From Quercus robur (lineage: Eukaryota > Streptophyta > Magnoliopsida > Fagales > Fagaceae), in contig NC_065541.1 of assembly GCF_932294415.1 (NCBI RefSeq), forward strand, positions 53,236,290 through 53,300,289: 64,000 nt of DNA. Direction: 5' to 3'. The position numbers were made by a program, and so were the translations under genes. Shown here in pieces: positions 46,269-56,987 of the stretch; positions within the stretch are counted from its first letter, which is position 1; the number at the start of each line of letters is the position of its first letter. A model generated the notes under the pieces. The model saw nothing but the letters and a program-made list of their open reading frames with translations, was not told the DNA's origin and did no database searches.

Positions 46269-49200
46269 TCTCCCCTCAAACAAAAGGGGAATTTCCACAT
46301 GAGTTTGGATGTAAGCCAATGAAACCAAGGAGAAGGTAACCCCTTAATAAAAATGTCAGCAATTTGATCATGAGTAGAAATAAACTTCACCAAAAGATCA
46401 CACTTAAGAACCCTTTCTCGCACAAAATGGTAGTCAACCTCTATGTGCTTGGTCCGAGCATGAAACACAAGGTTTGAAGCAATAACCAAAGCACTAACAT
46501 TATCACACCACAATAATGGAAGCTGAGGAAGAAAGACACCCAAATCTCAAAGAAGCATACGAATCCAACAAAGTTCAACATCTGAAGAGGCCAATGCTCT
46601 ATACTCAGCCTCAGTAGAAGATCTAGACACAATAGCTTATTTCTTGGCAGACCAAGTAATAGGACAATTCCCAAAGAATACAACAATCCCAATAATGGAC
46701 CTACGATCAACAGGATCCCCTGCCCAATCTACATCACTATAAGCAGATAAAGAGATAGGGCCAGGGGTAAAAGCAAGACCATAGTGTAAAGTCCCTTGAA
46801 TGTATCTCAAAATATGCTTAGCAGCTTAAAGATGGTTCTGAGTAGGAAAACTCATAAATTGGCAAGCCTACTAGACTGCAAAAGACAAGTCAGGCCGTGT
46901 GAAAGTAAGATACTGAAGGGCACTAACAAGACTTCTGTATGGAGTAGGATCAACAAGAAGGGAACTGTCATGAGGAAGAAGGTGCTGATTAGGGGAGCAA
47001 GGAGTCTTGCAAGGTTTGCAATCAATCATTGCAAACTTAGCCAACAAATCTAAGGCATACTTTGTCTAATGCACAAATAAACCATTGGATGTATAGTCAA
47101 TCTGAAGGCCAAGAAAGTAAAGAAGAGGGCCTAGATCCTTGAGATCAAATTCAGAACCCAACTGATGAATGAGAGAAGCAGTAAAGGAAGAATCATTGCC
47201 AATGAGAATGATATCATCAACATACAACAAAAGGAAGACCAAATGACAACCATGCTTGTAAATGAAGAGACTACCATCAGCACCTGAGGCAAAGAAACCA
47301 ATGTGAAACAATTGAGAGGTAAACCTCTCAAACCAGGCCTTAGAGGCTTGCTTAAGACCATAGAGAGCCTTATGGAGGAGGCAGGCATGCTTAGGAAATT
47401 TAGAGTCAACATGCCCTTGAGGTTGAGCCATATAAATTCCTCCTTTAAAAAACCATGTAGGAAAGCATTACTCACATCAAGCTGTCTGAGTTCCCAATGT
47501 TGATTCACAACCAAAGCCAAGAGCAACCTAACAGTGGCAGGCTTCAGAATAAGACTAAAAGTCTCCTCATAGTCCAACCCATACTGCTGAAGATAGCCCC
47601 TAGCAACCAACCTAGCCTTGTATCTAGCAATGGACCCATCACTGTTCCTTTTCAATTTATACACCCATTTATAGGTAACAATATTCTTATTAGCTGGGCT
47701 AGGAACCAAAGACCAAGTCTTTTGTTGCTGAAGAGATTTAAATTCAGAATCCATGGCTGCAACCCATTGAGGATGAGCAATGGCAAAAGATGGTGGTTTT
47801 GTCATAGTGTAGTCATGAGTAACCTGCAAAGCTTTAGGCTTATATATACGATGTTTTGATCTTGTAACCATAGAATGATTATTATGAGTGACAGGTAAAG
47901 AAAAAGCAAAAGGAAGGGCTAGAGTTGAAGAAGAAGAAGCAAGTGGCGAGGAAGATGAATCAGGTAGAGAGGCAGGGACATCAAGTATAAGTGGTGCATC
48001 AGGTGGAGAGGGAACAACATGTATAGGCAATGAAGAAGCTAGAGCATATGGTAATAGAGAAGTAGTGAGATCCAAAGGAATGGAAGAAGGAACATTAGTA
48101 GGATCAGAAATGGGAAAGGAGGAAGGAAACCAATGAGAAAAATCTGAAGTGAAAGGAATATAAGGATTAGTGCAGGCAGAATTATGAGTAAAAGGAAAAA
48201 GGGATTCATTGAACAAAACAAAACAAGCAATGTAAATTCTATTAGAAGAAGGATCAAGATAGATATAACCCTTGGATAATGGAGGATATTCAAGAAAGAT
48301 GCACTCTTTGGACTTAGGTTGAAGCTTATTTTTATTATAAGGTGTCAGGTATGGATCGCAAGCACAACCAAATGATTTAAGAGCATGAATAGGAGGATGT
48401 CTGGAATAAAGGGACTACCAAGGAGACTTGAAGTTCAAAACAAAAGAAGGCAACCTATTGATAAGATACACAGCAGTGGAAAAAGCATAAGACCAGTAGT
48501 TATAGGGAAGATTGGATTTGTAGAGGAGAGAAAGGCCAGTTTCAACTATATGCCTATGTTTTCTCTCAAAAACACCATTTTGCTGTGGAGTATGGGGACA
48601 TGAGGTCTGATGAAGAATGCCATTAGAAGAACAAAATGCTTGAAAAATAGTGTTAGTGTACTCAGTACCATTATCAGTCCTAAAGACCTTAATCTTGGTA
48701 GAGTATTGAGTTTCAACAAGAGCTTTAAAATGTTTAAACACAAAAAGAACTTCATGCTTATGTTTCAATAGAAATAACCATGTAAATCTTGTACAATCAT
48801 CAACAAAAATCACATAGTAGTTGAAACCAAGGACATATGTGAGAAGGGCAAGACCCCAAACATCACTATGAACAATATCCAAGATAGAATTAGACATAAT
48901 GGAAGTTTTATTCAAAGATGACTTGTGCATTTTAGCACTTATACAATATGTATAGGAAGAGCAAAGTTTTTCAATCTGAGACAAAGACACATTCTTTATT
49001 ACATTTTGCAAGGTAGAATATAAAATTCTAGAACTTGGATGTCCAAGTCTATGATGCCAAAGCAAGATCAGATCAGGTTTGATAGAAGCAAAGGCAAACA
49101 CACTCGACTTAGAGTTGAAAGTAGCAGAAGATGAAAGTGTAGAAGCAATTGGAATGGGATACACTCCAGCCTTACTTAACCCTTTGTAGAGGATCCTCCC

Positions 49201-50622
49201 CAAAGGCAAATCCTGAATTGTGAACTTCTCAACATCAAAATAACAAAATGCATTATTTTGAAGACACAATTTATGAACAGACAAGAGATTGGATGCAAGA
49301 TCAAGAACTCTAAGTATATTATTAAGCCTAAAATTATGAGTATAAGTTTGAAGTTCACCATGACCCACATGAGTGACAGGAAGCTCTTGTCCATTGCCTA
49401 CAATAACTGTCTCATTGCCCTGAACTGGTTGTTGATGCAGTGACAACTGAGATAGATTGGGAGTAACATGATCTGAGCATCCAGTATCAGTAAGTCAACC
49501 ATTGCAAGACTGCACTTGTGAAGAGTTAGCTACCATTGAAGCTAACTTAGCAGGAGCATGTTTTCCCTGATTTAAGAAGTCCATCTTGTGATAGCAATCA
49601 ACTGCTATATGACCATTTTTACCACAAATTTGGCAAATTTGCCTATTGGATTGACCTTGTCCTCCTTGAGACTTAGATTGATTATACTGTGAACCTGAAT
49701 TAGGATTGTAACCTGAATTGTCATATCCTCCAAAATTAGGATTATAACCTGAATTACCATATCCACCAGAATTGTGACCACCATTAGCATTATATCCACG
49801 ACCTCCCCTTCCTCTCTGATTATTGTTTCTACCACCTCTTCCTCGAGGAAAACCCTAATTCTGAGGTTGAAAATTCATTGCCATGGCCACTAAATTAGGA
49901 TCAACAGCATTAGCTTTAGATCTCTTTTTAATCACTCTCTCTTCAGAATTGAGTAGAGTGTTTAGTTCTTCAATAGACAAAACATCACTACGAGTCCTGA
50001 TTGCAGAATTGAAAGAATCATATTCAGATGGCAATCCATCAAGAGCCATATGAAGAAACTCTTCATCATCAAGAAACACTGAAACAGCAGCAAGCTTATC
50101 ATGAGTCTACTTGATCTTTTGAAAATAACTATCAATTGAATCAGAACCTTTCTTGATTGCATTCAATTCATTTCGAAGACTCATCACATGAGATCTTGAA
50201 ATTGAAGCAAATCTCTTTTCTACTACTTTCCAAACTCCCTTCGCAGATTTTTGCCCAACAGTGAGAGCAAGAATTAAAGGAGACAGAGTTGAATTGATAA
50301 AAGTAAACATAGCTTGCTCACAGTTTTTCGAGGAAATGAAACTAGGGTTAATCTCAGTAGTGAAATTACCAGAAGAATCTTTGAGATAACGATCTGGAGC
50401 TATAACAAAATCATCAATCACATCAATCATTGAGTAAGTTTCAAGAATTACCTCAATTTGATGCTTCCAAACAATGTAATTGCCATAATCAAGCTTGACA
50501 GTCATCATCAAAGACATATTGGATAGCAAAAGCAGTGAGGTATTAGTAGGTAAAGTTGTATTAGCTATAGCAAGTATTGAATTTGAAGTAGAAGACGAAG
50601 AAGTTGCATTTGTGGAAGCCAT
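46166..50622 (-). pseudogene. Copia gag-pol polyprotein, broken (second element)
   Basis: Gag starts at 50622 (ATG, serine- and threonine-rich start). In-frame stops are at 50107, 49855, about 49491 and 48415; a one-base frameshift lies near 47431-47437; further stops follow at 47066, in the RNase H region and near 46544. The order is gag, a Gly/Asn/Tyr-rich stretch, an intact zinc knuckle (CQIC...GH...DC) near 49585-49630, protease with DTG, GAG-pre-integrase with HHRLGHP, integrase with VDDCTR and a later ERKHR, reverse transcriptase with YVDD at about 47213-47224, and RNase H with SSTEAEYRAL. The frame after the shift runs into the LTR and ends at 46166. Most stops replace glutamine or tryptophan codons, the pattern expected from C-to-T decay of methylated DNA. 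Confidence 0.93.
46269..46279 (-). other. Polypurine tract of the second Copia element
   Basis: Minus strand TTGAGGGGAGA directly before the 3' LTR. Confidence 0.8.
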
Positions 50623-50636
50623 TGTTTTGGATTCAA

Positions 50637-50648
50637 GCTTTGATACCA
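50637..50648 (-). other. Primer-binding site of the second Copia element
   Basis: Minus strand TGGTATCAAAGC directly after the 5' LTR. It matches the methionine-tRNA primer word TGGTATCAGAGC with one change. Confidence 0.85.
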
Positions 50649-51015
50649 TGAAAGAACACAGAGGAAAACCAGAGAAAATAGAGAAAGTCAGAGACAGAGA
50701 CAGAGACAGAAATTTTGGTATTGAATGAAAGCTTGATTACAATTGAGTTTGTTATGTACAATATATATACCGTCAAGAAAGCATAGAGAAATATCTAAGA
50801 AAGTATCTCACAAACTGAGACTCACTCTAACAAAACAATAACTAACTCTTACACATGCACACGTATAAACACTAAGCCAAGTCTGATTTACATAACATAA
50901 ACGACATGCGTTTTATTTACTCTTCTTAGATGACATTGGTTTTGGTGTTACTATTGGAATTGTAGTTGCTTCATCTGTGTCATGAAACCCTTCAATTTTA
51001 CAGCTTGAGCTTTCA
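50649..51015 (-). repeat. 5' LTR of the second Copia element
   Basis: 367 bp, ends TGAAAG and GCTTTCA in plus-strand order; pairs with 45826-46268. Confidence 0.92.
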
Positions 51016-52954
51016 ATGATTGTGTAATATATCTACCATAGGAATTGGGCTCTAGTGCAGTTTTCTTGGATTCAAGTACACTCCATTTAGTTTTTAAATA
51101 TCTCATTTCTAATACGATGGTCCTTCGTGTGTTTTTATTGTTTGGTTTCAAATTGTATAACAATTTTATCTAAAGATTAATAGAGTGTTGGTTCAACATG
51201 TAGATCAAGAAGATTATCGTGCAAAACTGAAAATTAATTATTCACAACGAAAAATCTTATTACATCCTTGCTAATTGCTATTGCACACTTTGTACCCACT
51301 TCATTTTGATATCGTGTTTTTAAAACACAATTTTAGTCTATGTGACAATGTGTGTACAATGAATGTGTAATAAAGAATGTGTAACTATCATTACTCTTTC
51401 CATTATGTGTGAAACCCTTCTGAAATCTTTGCACATATCAGCACAAGAAGTGTTTATTACACACTTAATTGTGAGTAAGTACACACAAGTGTGTCATAAG
51501 TTTGAATGATAGAATTACCTATAGGGAAATGGTAGTCAATATGCAAGACCACCCAGGACCATTCTATCTTTAGTAGTTGCACACAATACACATGACATGT
51601 GCAACATGCTAATTTCTTGATTTTTGTTGTTTCTTGTTAAAGTGATTCATTGAACTAATTTAAACAAGGGCGGTTTGTCAAGTGGTTTGTTTTTTCCTAA
51701 GTACGAACAAATTTTTGGATTAAATCTTACCAATGGAAGGCCAATTGAAAGAGTTCGCTTTATGTTTTTAAGTAAGAAAATGTTTATTACTACAAGTTTT
51801 GCTAAAAGACGCTTACAAACATCACAATGATTATGATTTGTGTGTCACATTAGTAAAATAATAAATAAATTTATTTATTAATTACTTTTTTGTCTTATAT
51901 TTAAAAATTGACACATCAACTTGCAAGATAAATGTGATAAAATTTATGATATCCATAAGTAACATCACTAATTTAATATACATTTCTCTTTTTCTTTTAT
52001 TTTTTGTATTGGTTACTGGTTAGGTGAATGATTGTGAAGGCTTGAAGGTATATTTTTTGAAGGGCTTCCTGCTAAATATCCATAAAAAGAGATTTTTAGA
52101 TACTTTATCAAATTACAGGGTCTTGCTGGTAGTACCAAGAAAAACGTCAAATATATCCAACTAAGGACCCATAGTCATTGGACCAGAAAAGATTTTTTTT
52201 TTTTTTTTTGAGCACATTCTTGACCCAACAGATAGAACAACCAATTATTTATAAGCAACATGCAATGCATATTATATTATCATATACTCTCAAAGAGACA
52301 AAGATGATAAGTTGACAATAGTCATGATCTCCAGTTGGGGGCTATTCGCAATGTCTGCAACTTCATCAATAGTACTTGGCAAAGAACAAGACAAGTGGCT
52401 CGCTTAATTTATAAAATAAAAATAAAATAAAATAAAATAAAACTTGAAACCAAAATTAACTAACGCTTATGTTGGAGCCTCTTTTCTCAGCAGATTATAC
52501 ATTAAGGTTCGAAGTCCAATACTCAGAATCAACCACAGACAACCCACGTGGCTATTTGTAATAAGGGCGTGAGCCCTGCCTAAATTAATATTTAATGTTC
52601 TAACTTATGGCCCAACCTATGGACAATTTTATGAGTAGAAAACTTGGTGGTCATCTCCTTTAACTTTTCGAGAAAGTATCTCTCCCTTTGTAGTTAAAAT
52701 CAAGTGTAACCTTCACCTTAATAATTTCTCAACCAAGTAATAAAGCCAAGTTTTCCACAACCCTCTCCCGAACATAAAGAGTGCTTTGAACCCCTTCGAA
52801 TTTACTATCAAGTGATTTGTCGAATGGACTAAAGACATCTCTATTTTGTAGAAACCAAATCGTACCTATTATAAAAGGGAAATTAAAGGGGACCAAAAAA
52901 GAAAGGCAAAACATAAATGGCAATCAAAGAATACCTATCTATATTGCCTCATTC

Positions 52955-52967
52955 TCTCTAAAAAAAA
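52955..52967 (+). mobile_element. Ultra-short poly(A) insert, verified by empty paralogous site
   Basis: TCTCT(A)8 between ATCTATATTGCCTCATTC (52937-52954) and ATCAATCTTGCCTCATTC (52968-52985). Unit B has ATCTATCTTGCCTCATTT once, from which each copy differs at one internal base, so an 18-bp duplication followed by independent point changes is the simplest history. Confidence 0.9.
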
Positions 52968-53349
52968 ATCAATCTTGCCTCATTCACATTTTCCCCTTCT
53001 TATTCTCATTCACTTAACTTATATGAAAACATTCCATCAAGCATGCACCCATTAGATCTCACATTATCCATTCCAAACAAATTCTTCTTTTATTTTATCA
53101 TATTACTATGTACAATATTTTACTTTCCCCGAGTTTCAACGAAAACTATTATGAACCAAGTTCATGGTCTGACTGATTCGGATGTTCTTCTACGACGTAC
53201 TTCATCTTACCAAGTTGAATGAGGACTTGTGAGGCAAAGCATGCACACCCACTTATTGGTTTCACTATGTGGGCTTGTGAGGTGTGTTTAGGCTAAGATT
53301 GACTTCACTGACTCGAATGTGCTCTGCATATACTAGACTTTTATGATTT

Positions 53350-53384
53350 TTTTTTTTTTTTTTTAAGAGTTTCAACCTATGGCA
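53350..53384 (-). mobile_element. Short poly(A) insert with longer body, AACTCTT type
   Basis: T15 followed by AAGAGTTTCAACCTATGGCA, between TTATGATTT (53341-53349) and TTATAACTT (53385-53393). Unit B has TTATGACTT once without the insert. In the poly(A) sense the body is 20 bases ending AACTCTT, which may show more of the source RNA's 3' end. Confidence 0.65.
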
Positions 53385-53665
53385 TTATAACTTCAATTAT
53401 TAATTGGCAAAAACTTGCTCAAGAGCCTATACACTGCAAAATGCCACGCTGAATGACTCATACGATTCTGCTAACTTCTTCATTATGTTTGCCAGTTGCC
53501 ACTATTTAATGCCACCCACTACGACGAAATACCTCGGCATGTCGCTACCAAATTCTTCTTTAAAAAAAAAGCTTCCCACCATTGTTGAGCTTTATATATA
53601 TTGCTTTTTTATTGTAAAAGTAACCCCCAACAAACTATAAAATAAACCTTAAACATTATTATTTT

Positions 53666-54200
53666 CACTATCCTTTATATTATGAACATTATAAATCCTT
53701 ACTTATTCTATAAGGGAAAAATATTTTTGAAATTATTCAAATATTTATTTATGTTATTTCATTGTTTAAGGGAAACATGGAAAATTATTAGGTACCTTGG
53801 AAGACTATAAATGCATACTTCCTCCTCTCATATGAACGGTGGGTCCCATCATAAATTTAATTAGTAGGACCTACCATTCATGTGAGATGAGAGAATACGT
53901 ATTTATGGTATTATGGAAGTACACAATAATTTCTCAAGAAACACAATGATAAAGGGTGATCCATTGGCAAGAGCTATGGACTCGACTTGCAGAACAACTT
54001 CAGGTCCAACCACCGTCATGAGTGAAATACCCATATTCCTAGACCAAAATAGAGTAGTAGAATTGTCCCAGTTTCCCAAAATTTTCTGCCATCACTGGAG
54101 ATGATTAAAATACAAGTATGGAACATATTTTAAGGTTCACCGTTCACCTATATAGTCGGGAGCTGTCAAATCACAATTTTGTAAGTTGAGAACGCTACCA
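53666..54200. other. Intergenic, start of a Gypsy-like remnant
   Basis: No intact gene. An open stretch at 53940-54100 may be upstream gag or leader of the Gypsy remnant that follows; it matches nothing I recognise. Confidence 0.35.
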
Positions 54201-55040
54201 AATTCTTTAACAGGACAAGCAATTATGTGGCATACAAATTCACCATCAAATTTGATCCATGCCTGGGTTGAAATGGAAAAAATTTTCTCACATAAATGAT
54301 AAAGTAACCTTTTGAGATAGTAAAATATGATGGGATGACAAAACCAGTTAGAGATACTCTTACAGATTTGGAAATAGCACAATAGCAGACTTGGCTTGAT
54401 TGGAGGAAAGAGTAGGGGTAGTCGCAAAATAGTGCTTATACTTTATGCCATGATAATTAAGGAATCTAGAATGAGATGTCTAATCACACCACTTGAAGCA
54501 GAAAATGTCAAATTAGCTCAAGATGGCTTAGATTTTGAATTAAGAAAGAAATTCAAGGGAATGACTTTCTTATATTTGTATGAATTATCTGAAAAGGGTA
54601 ACTAGATACGAGAACATCTTGAAAAGGAGGAATTCATCATTTGGAACCTTTTATCAAGACCCAAAAAGAAATTGACAATGTTGAGGGACATTAGTAAAAA
54701 GGAAATGTCCAAAAACACAAGAGCCTAATAAACCTACACCCCAACTTAGACATATTCTTTGATTTAAATATGGCTAATGAAATGTTTAAGTTGTTACTTG
54801 AACAAAAACAGATTAAATTGATAGGTAAACACAAGGTGCCATTGCAAGAAGAGTTTTGAGGAAAAAACTAGTATAATGGCATAATTCATTTGCACATTCA
54901 ACCAAAAAATGCATACAATTTAGAAATATTATACAGGACAAAATTGAGAGAATGATAGTGAAGCCCCCTAGGAAAACGATGGAAGCATATGTGAACCCAT
55001 TTCCTCAATAGTTAATATCGATGTCATATCATCATAAGTA
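54201..55040 (+). pseudogene. Ty3/Gypsy gag remnant
   Basis: Readable pieces in order, in changing frames: WHTNSPSNLIHAWVEMEKIF near 54220, RMRCLITPLEAENVKLAQDG then LDFELRKKF near 54470, and WHNSFAHSTKKCIQFRN with IQDKIERM near 54885-54955. These match in order the retrotrans_gag domain and the WHN...C region upstream of protease in plant Gypsy elements. Many stops and shifts; no polymerase remains. It is broken further by the two LTRs at 55272 and 56066. Confidence 0.7.
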
Positions 55041-55146
55041 AGTTTTGTCATTATTGCAGATACAAGCTTTAAAGATAAGGTAGAAGCCAGATGTTTAATA
55101 TGCAAAAGAAGTGTGTTTTACAATTGGTTCAAGATAAGGAACACCT

Positions 55147-55163
55147 GTTTCTCAAAAAAGAAA
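55147..55163 (+). mobile_element. Ultra-short poly(A) insert, CTC type, first of two at one site
   Basis: GTTTCTC(A)6GAAA between AAGATAAGGAACACCT copies (55131-55146 and 55164-55179), perfect 16 bp. Confidence 0.8.
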
Positions 55164-55179
55164 AAGATAAGGAACACCT

Positions 55180-55193
55180 TTTTTTTTAATACC
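55180..55193 (-). mobile_element. Ultra-short poly(A) insert, second at the same site
   Basis: T8AATACC between AAGATAAGGAACACCT (55164-55179) and AAGATAAGGAACACTT (55194-55209), one mismatch. Its orientation is opposite to the insert at 55147. Confidence 0.75.
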
Positions 55194-55271
55194 AAGATAA
55201 GGAACACTTGCTTAAGTAGCCATTCAGAGTGTTTCATCGAGCTCATCTGGCAAGAGGACCTTTTTCCAGGG

Positions 55272-55758
55272 TGTTAGAAATTGGGCTGGTTTTGGTTCAA
55301 CCCATAAACCATGGCCCATGGATCGTCCACATGGGTTATCTGATAAGTAAGTTTAAATTTGAACTTAACAGATATTGATATGAGTTATCAATATCAGTAG
55401 TGGAGTAATTTAAATTTAACAGATGAGATCTTTTAGGGATCACATATATCTAATAGTAAGTGAATCTCTACTAGTATTTAAATCACATTCTTGTGAATAT
55501 ACGTATAGTTTTTGAGTGCTCTCTAAAATAAGAGATCTCTCTGGGACACCATCTACTGTTCCCTAGAATTTGGAGAATTTGGAGCGTGGAAATTAGGAAA
55601 GACTCTAGTAGCCTCTCCTGCGACTTGGAGGTGTTCCACAAAGGAGATCGTGAGGAGTTCGTAAAGCAAGCAAAGAATAAGATCCGGCAATTTGGTGATC
55701 TATTCCACCAAAGGTATATGTCTATATGACCTCTAGTAAAGTATATAATTGTTCAACA
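55272..55758 (+). repeat. Solo LTR, 487 bp
   Basis: Starts TGTTAGAAATTGGGC and ends ATAATTGTTCAACA, with TGTT/AACA ends. Flanks CAGGG (55267-55271) and TAGGG (55759-55763) would be a 5-bp duplication with one change. No internal region follows, so it is probably the product of recombination between two LTRs. It lies in the Gypsy remnant. Confidence 0.65.
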
Positions 55759-56065
55759 TAGGGCAAGAATGCCATTTTTCTAGAAATGGAGAGGATCTTG
55801 TTCCCTTTTCATGAAGGGTTCTTGCTAGGCTATCAGGAATGGTTAAAACACCAGAATTTGACATGATAATGCGCTTGCAAAAGATGCCATAAGAAGTCGC
55901 CTAGTGCGTCCATTGTTTCCCCCCAAGAAGATGACCTTATTGTGAAAAACTTGTTAGGCCATGGATTGGTCGATTTGAGAGAAAATTATAAAGTACTCTG
56001 GAATTACCGCAAATGTGTACTCTCTCATTCTCTTATGAGATCTACCCAATGAGAGATTTTGGTAC

Positions 56066-56982
56066 TGTAAGCGACTAAATTTCTAGTTTGAAATTAATCA
56101 AACAAGTAAAATAGTTTCACAAATGCGAATTTTGTATTGATGATTGTGTGGTACAATTCTCTGGAATTACAAAAGAGTGATCCTCTGATTCGATCTCCTT
56201 GCAAAACTTACTGATTAGATTTACGGTAATGTGGATTTGACTTGAACACAAAATATCCTTCAATTTGGTTGAGGGATGGATTGAAGATTACTGAAAATGG
56301 AATTACAATGAATCTCTGGCTATGAGCTTGTTTAGAAATCCTTTGTTCTTCGCGTTCTTCGTGTTCTTCGTGCGTTCTTCGTCTTCGAAGGTTTTGTGGT
56401 GGGAGTTCTTCGGAGCTTTAGAGGCTTGAATCCGTTGAGCTTCAATGATTTGTGATTTATTGATGTTTTCAGACACTTTTGGCCGGATTCCTGTGAACTT
56501 TAGGATCTAGGCAGATGATTTGGATGATTCTGCTTCGAATGTTCTCCGATTTTGGGGTTGAAGTTCTTGAAGGCTTTGAGGCTTGATCTTTGCAGAGCTT
56601 CTTCACTTCTAAATTTTTTTGGTCCCCCTCAATGTCTCAGGAAGGCTTCTATTTATAGGAGTTTTGGGGTGGGTGAGCGACACGTGGCGGAGCTTGATTG
56701 GTGACACATGTCACAGCTTGATTGGTCCGCTTAAGTCATCGCTTACACGTGCGAGGTTGCTTGAGTCATTGCTTACACGTGCGAGGCTGCTTGAGTCATC
56801 GCTTACACGTGCACTGATGCGTGATTGGCTCTTGCATGACACTTGGCAAATTTCTGTTGGCTTCTGAATAGTGATAGCAAAACCTAGCAACAATACATGG
56901 TGTTCTGTAATTGGCTGTATTTTGTGGACTTGATAATGTGATGTGTCAGCTTGTGATAGGTCGGGAATTTTCCCTCTCTACA
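56066..56982 (-). repeat. Solo LTR, 917 bp, perfect 5-bp duplication
   Basis: GGTAC at 56061-56065 and 56983-56987. Ends TGTAAGCGAC and CCCTCTCTACA. The minus strand carries a TATA box, CCTATAAATAG (about 56648-56660), so the LTR probably reads leftward. Three copies of TTACACGTGCGAGGCTGC-like text lie at 56736-56812, and a TTCTTCG run at 56345-56385. No primer site or coding region adjoins it. Confidence 0.88.
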
Positions 56983-56987
56983 GGTAC

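Larger units (their letters stand above)
45826..51015 (-). mobile_element. Ty1/Copia retrotransposon with both LTRs and target duplication
   Basis: 5190 bp on the minus strand, flanked by perfect ATGAT (45821-45825 and 51016-51020). Ends are TGAAAG and CTTTCA. Units A and B show the site unoccupied. LTRs are 367 bp (50649-51015, 5') and 443 bp (45826-46268, 3'). Over about 270 alignable bases I count roughly 18 differences, so it is older than the Copia element at 1-13309. Short LTRs and the gag/zinc-knuckle style suggest the Ale/Retrofit lineage. Confidence 0.95.
45654..53665 (+). repeat. Unit C of the triplication, split by a Copia insertion
   Basis: 45654-45825 and 51021-53665 together make one unit of about 2.8 kb, with the Copia element of 45826-51015 and its duplication between them. 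It ends at 53665, where another unit would have begun. It is closest to unit B. Confidence 0.85.

Noticed and set aside
49605..49835. 76-codon hydrophobic frame on the minus strand
   Set aside because: Shadow of the Gly/Asn/Tyr-rich gag frame of the second Copia element.
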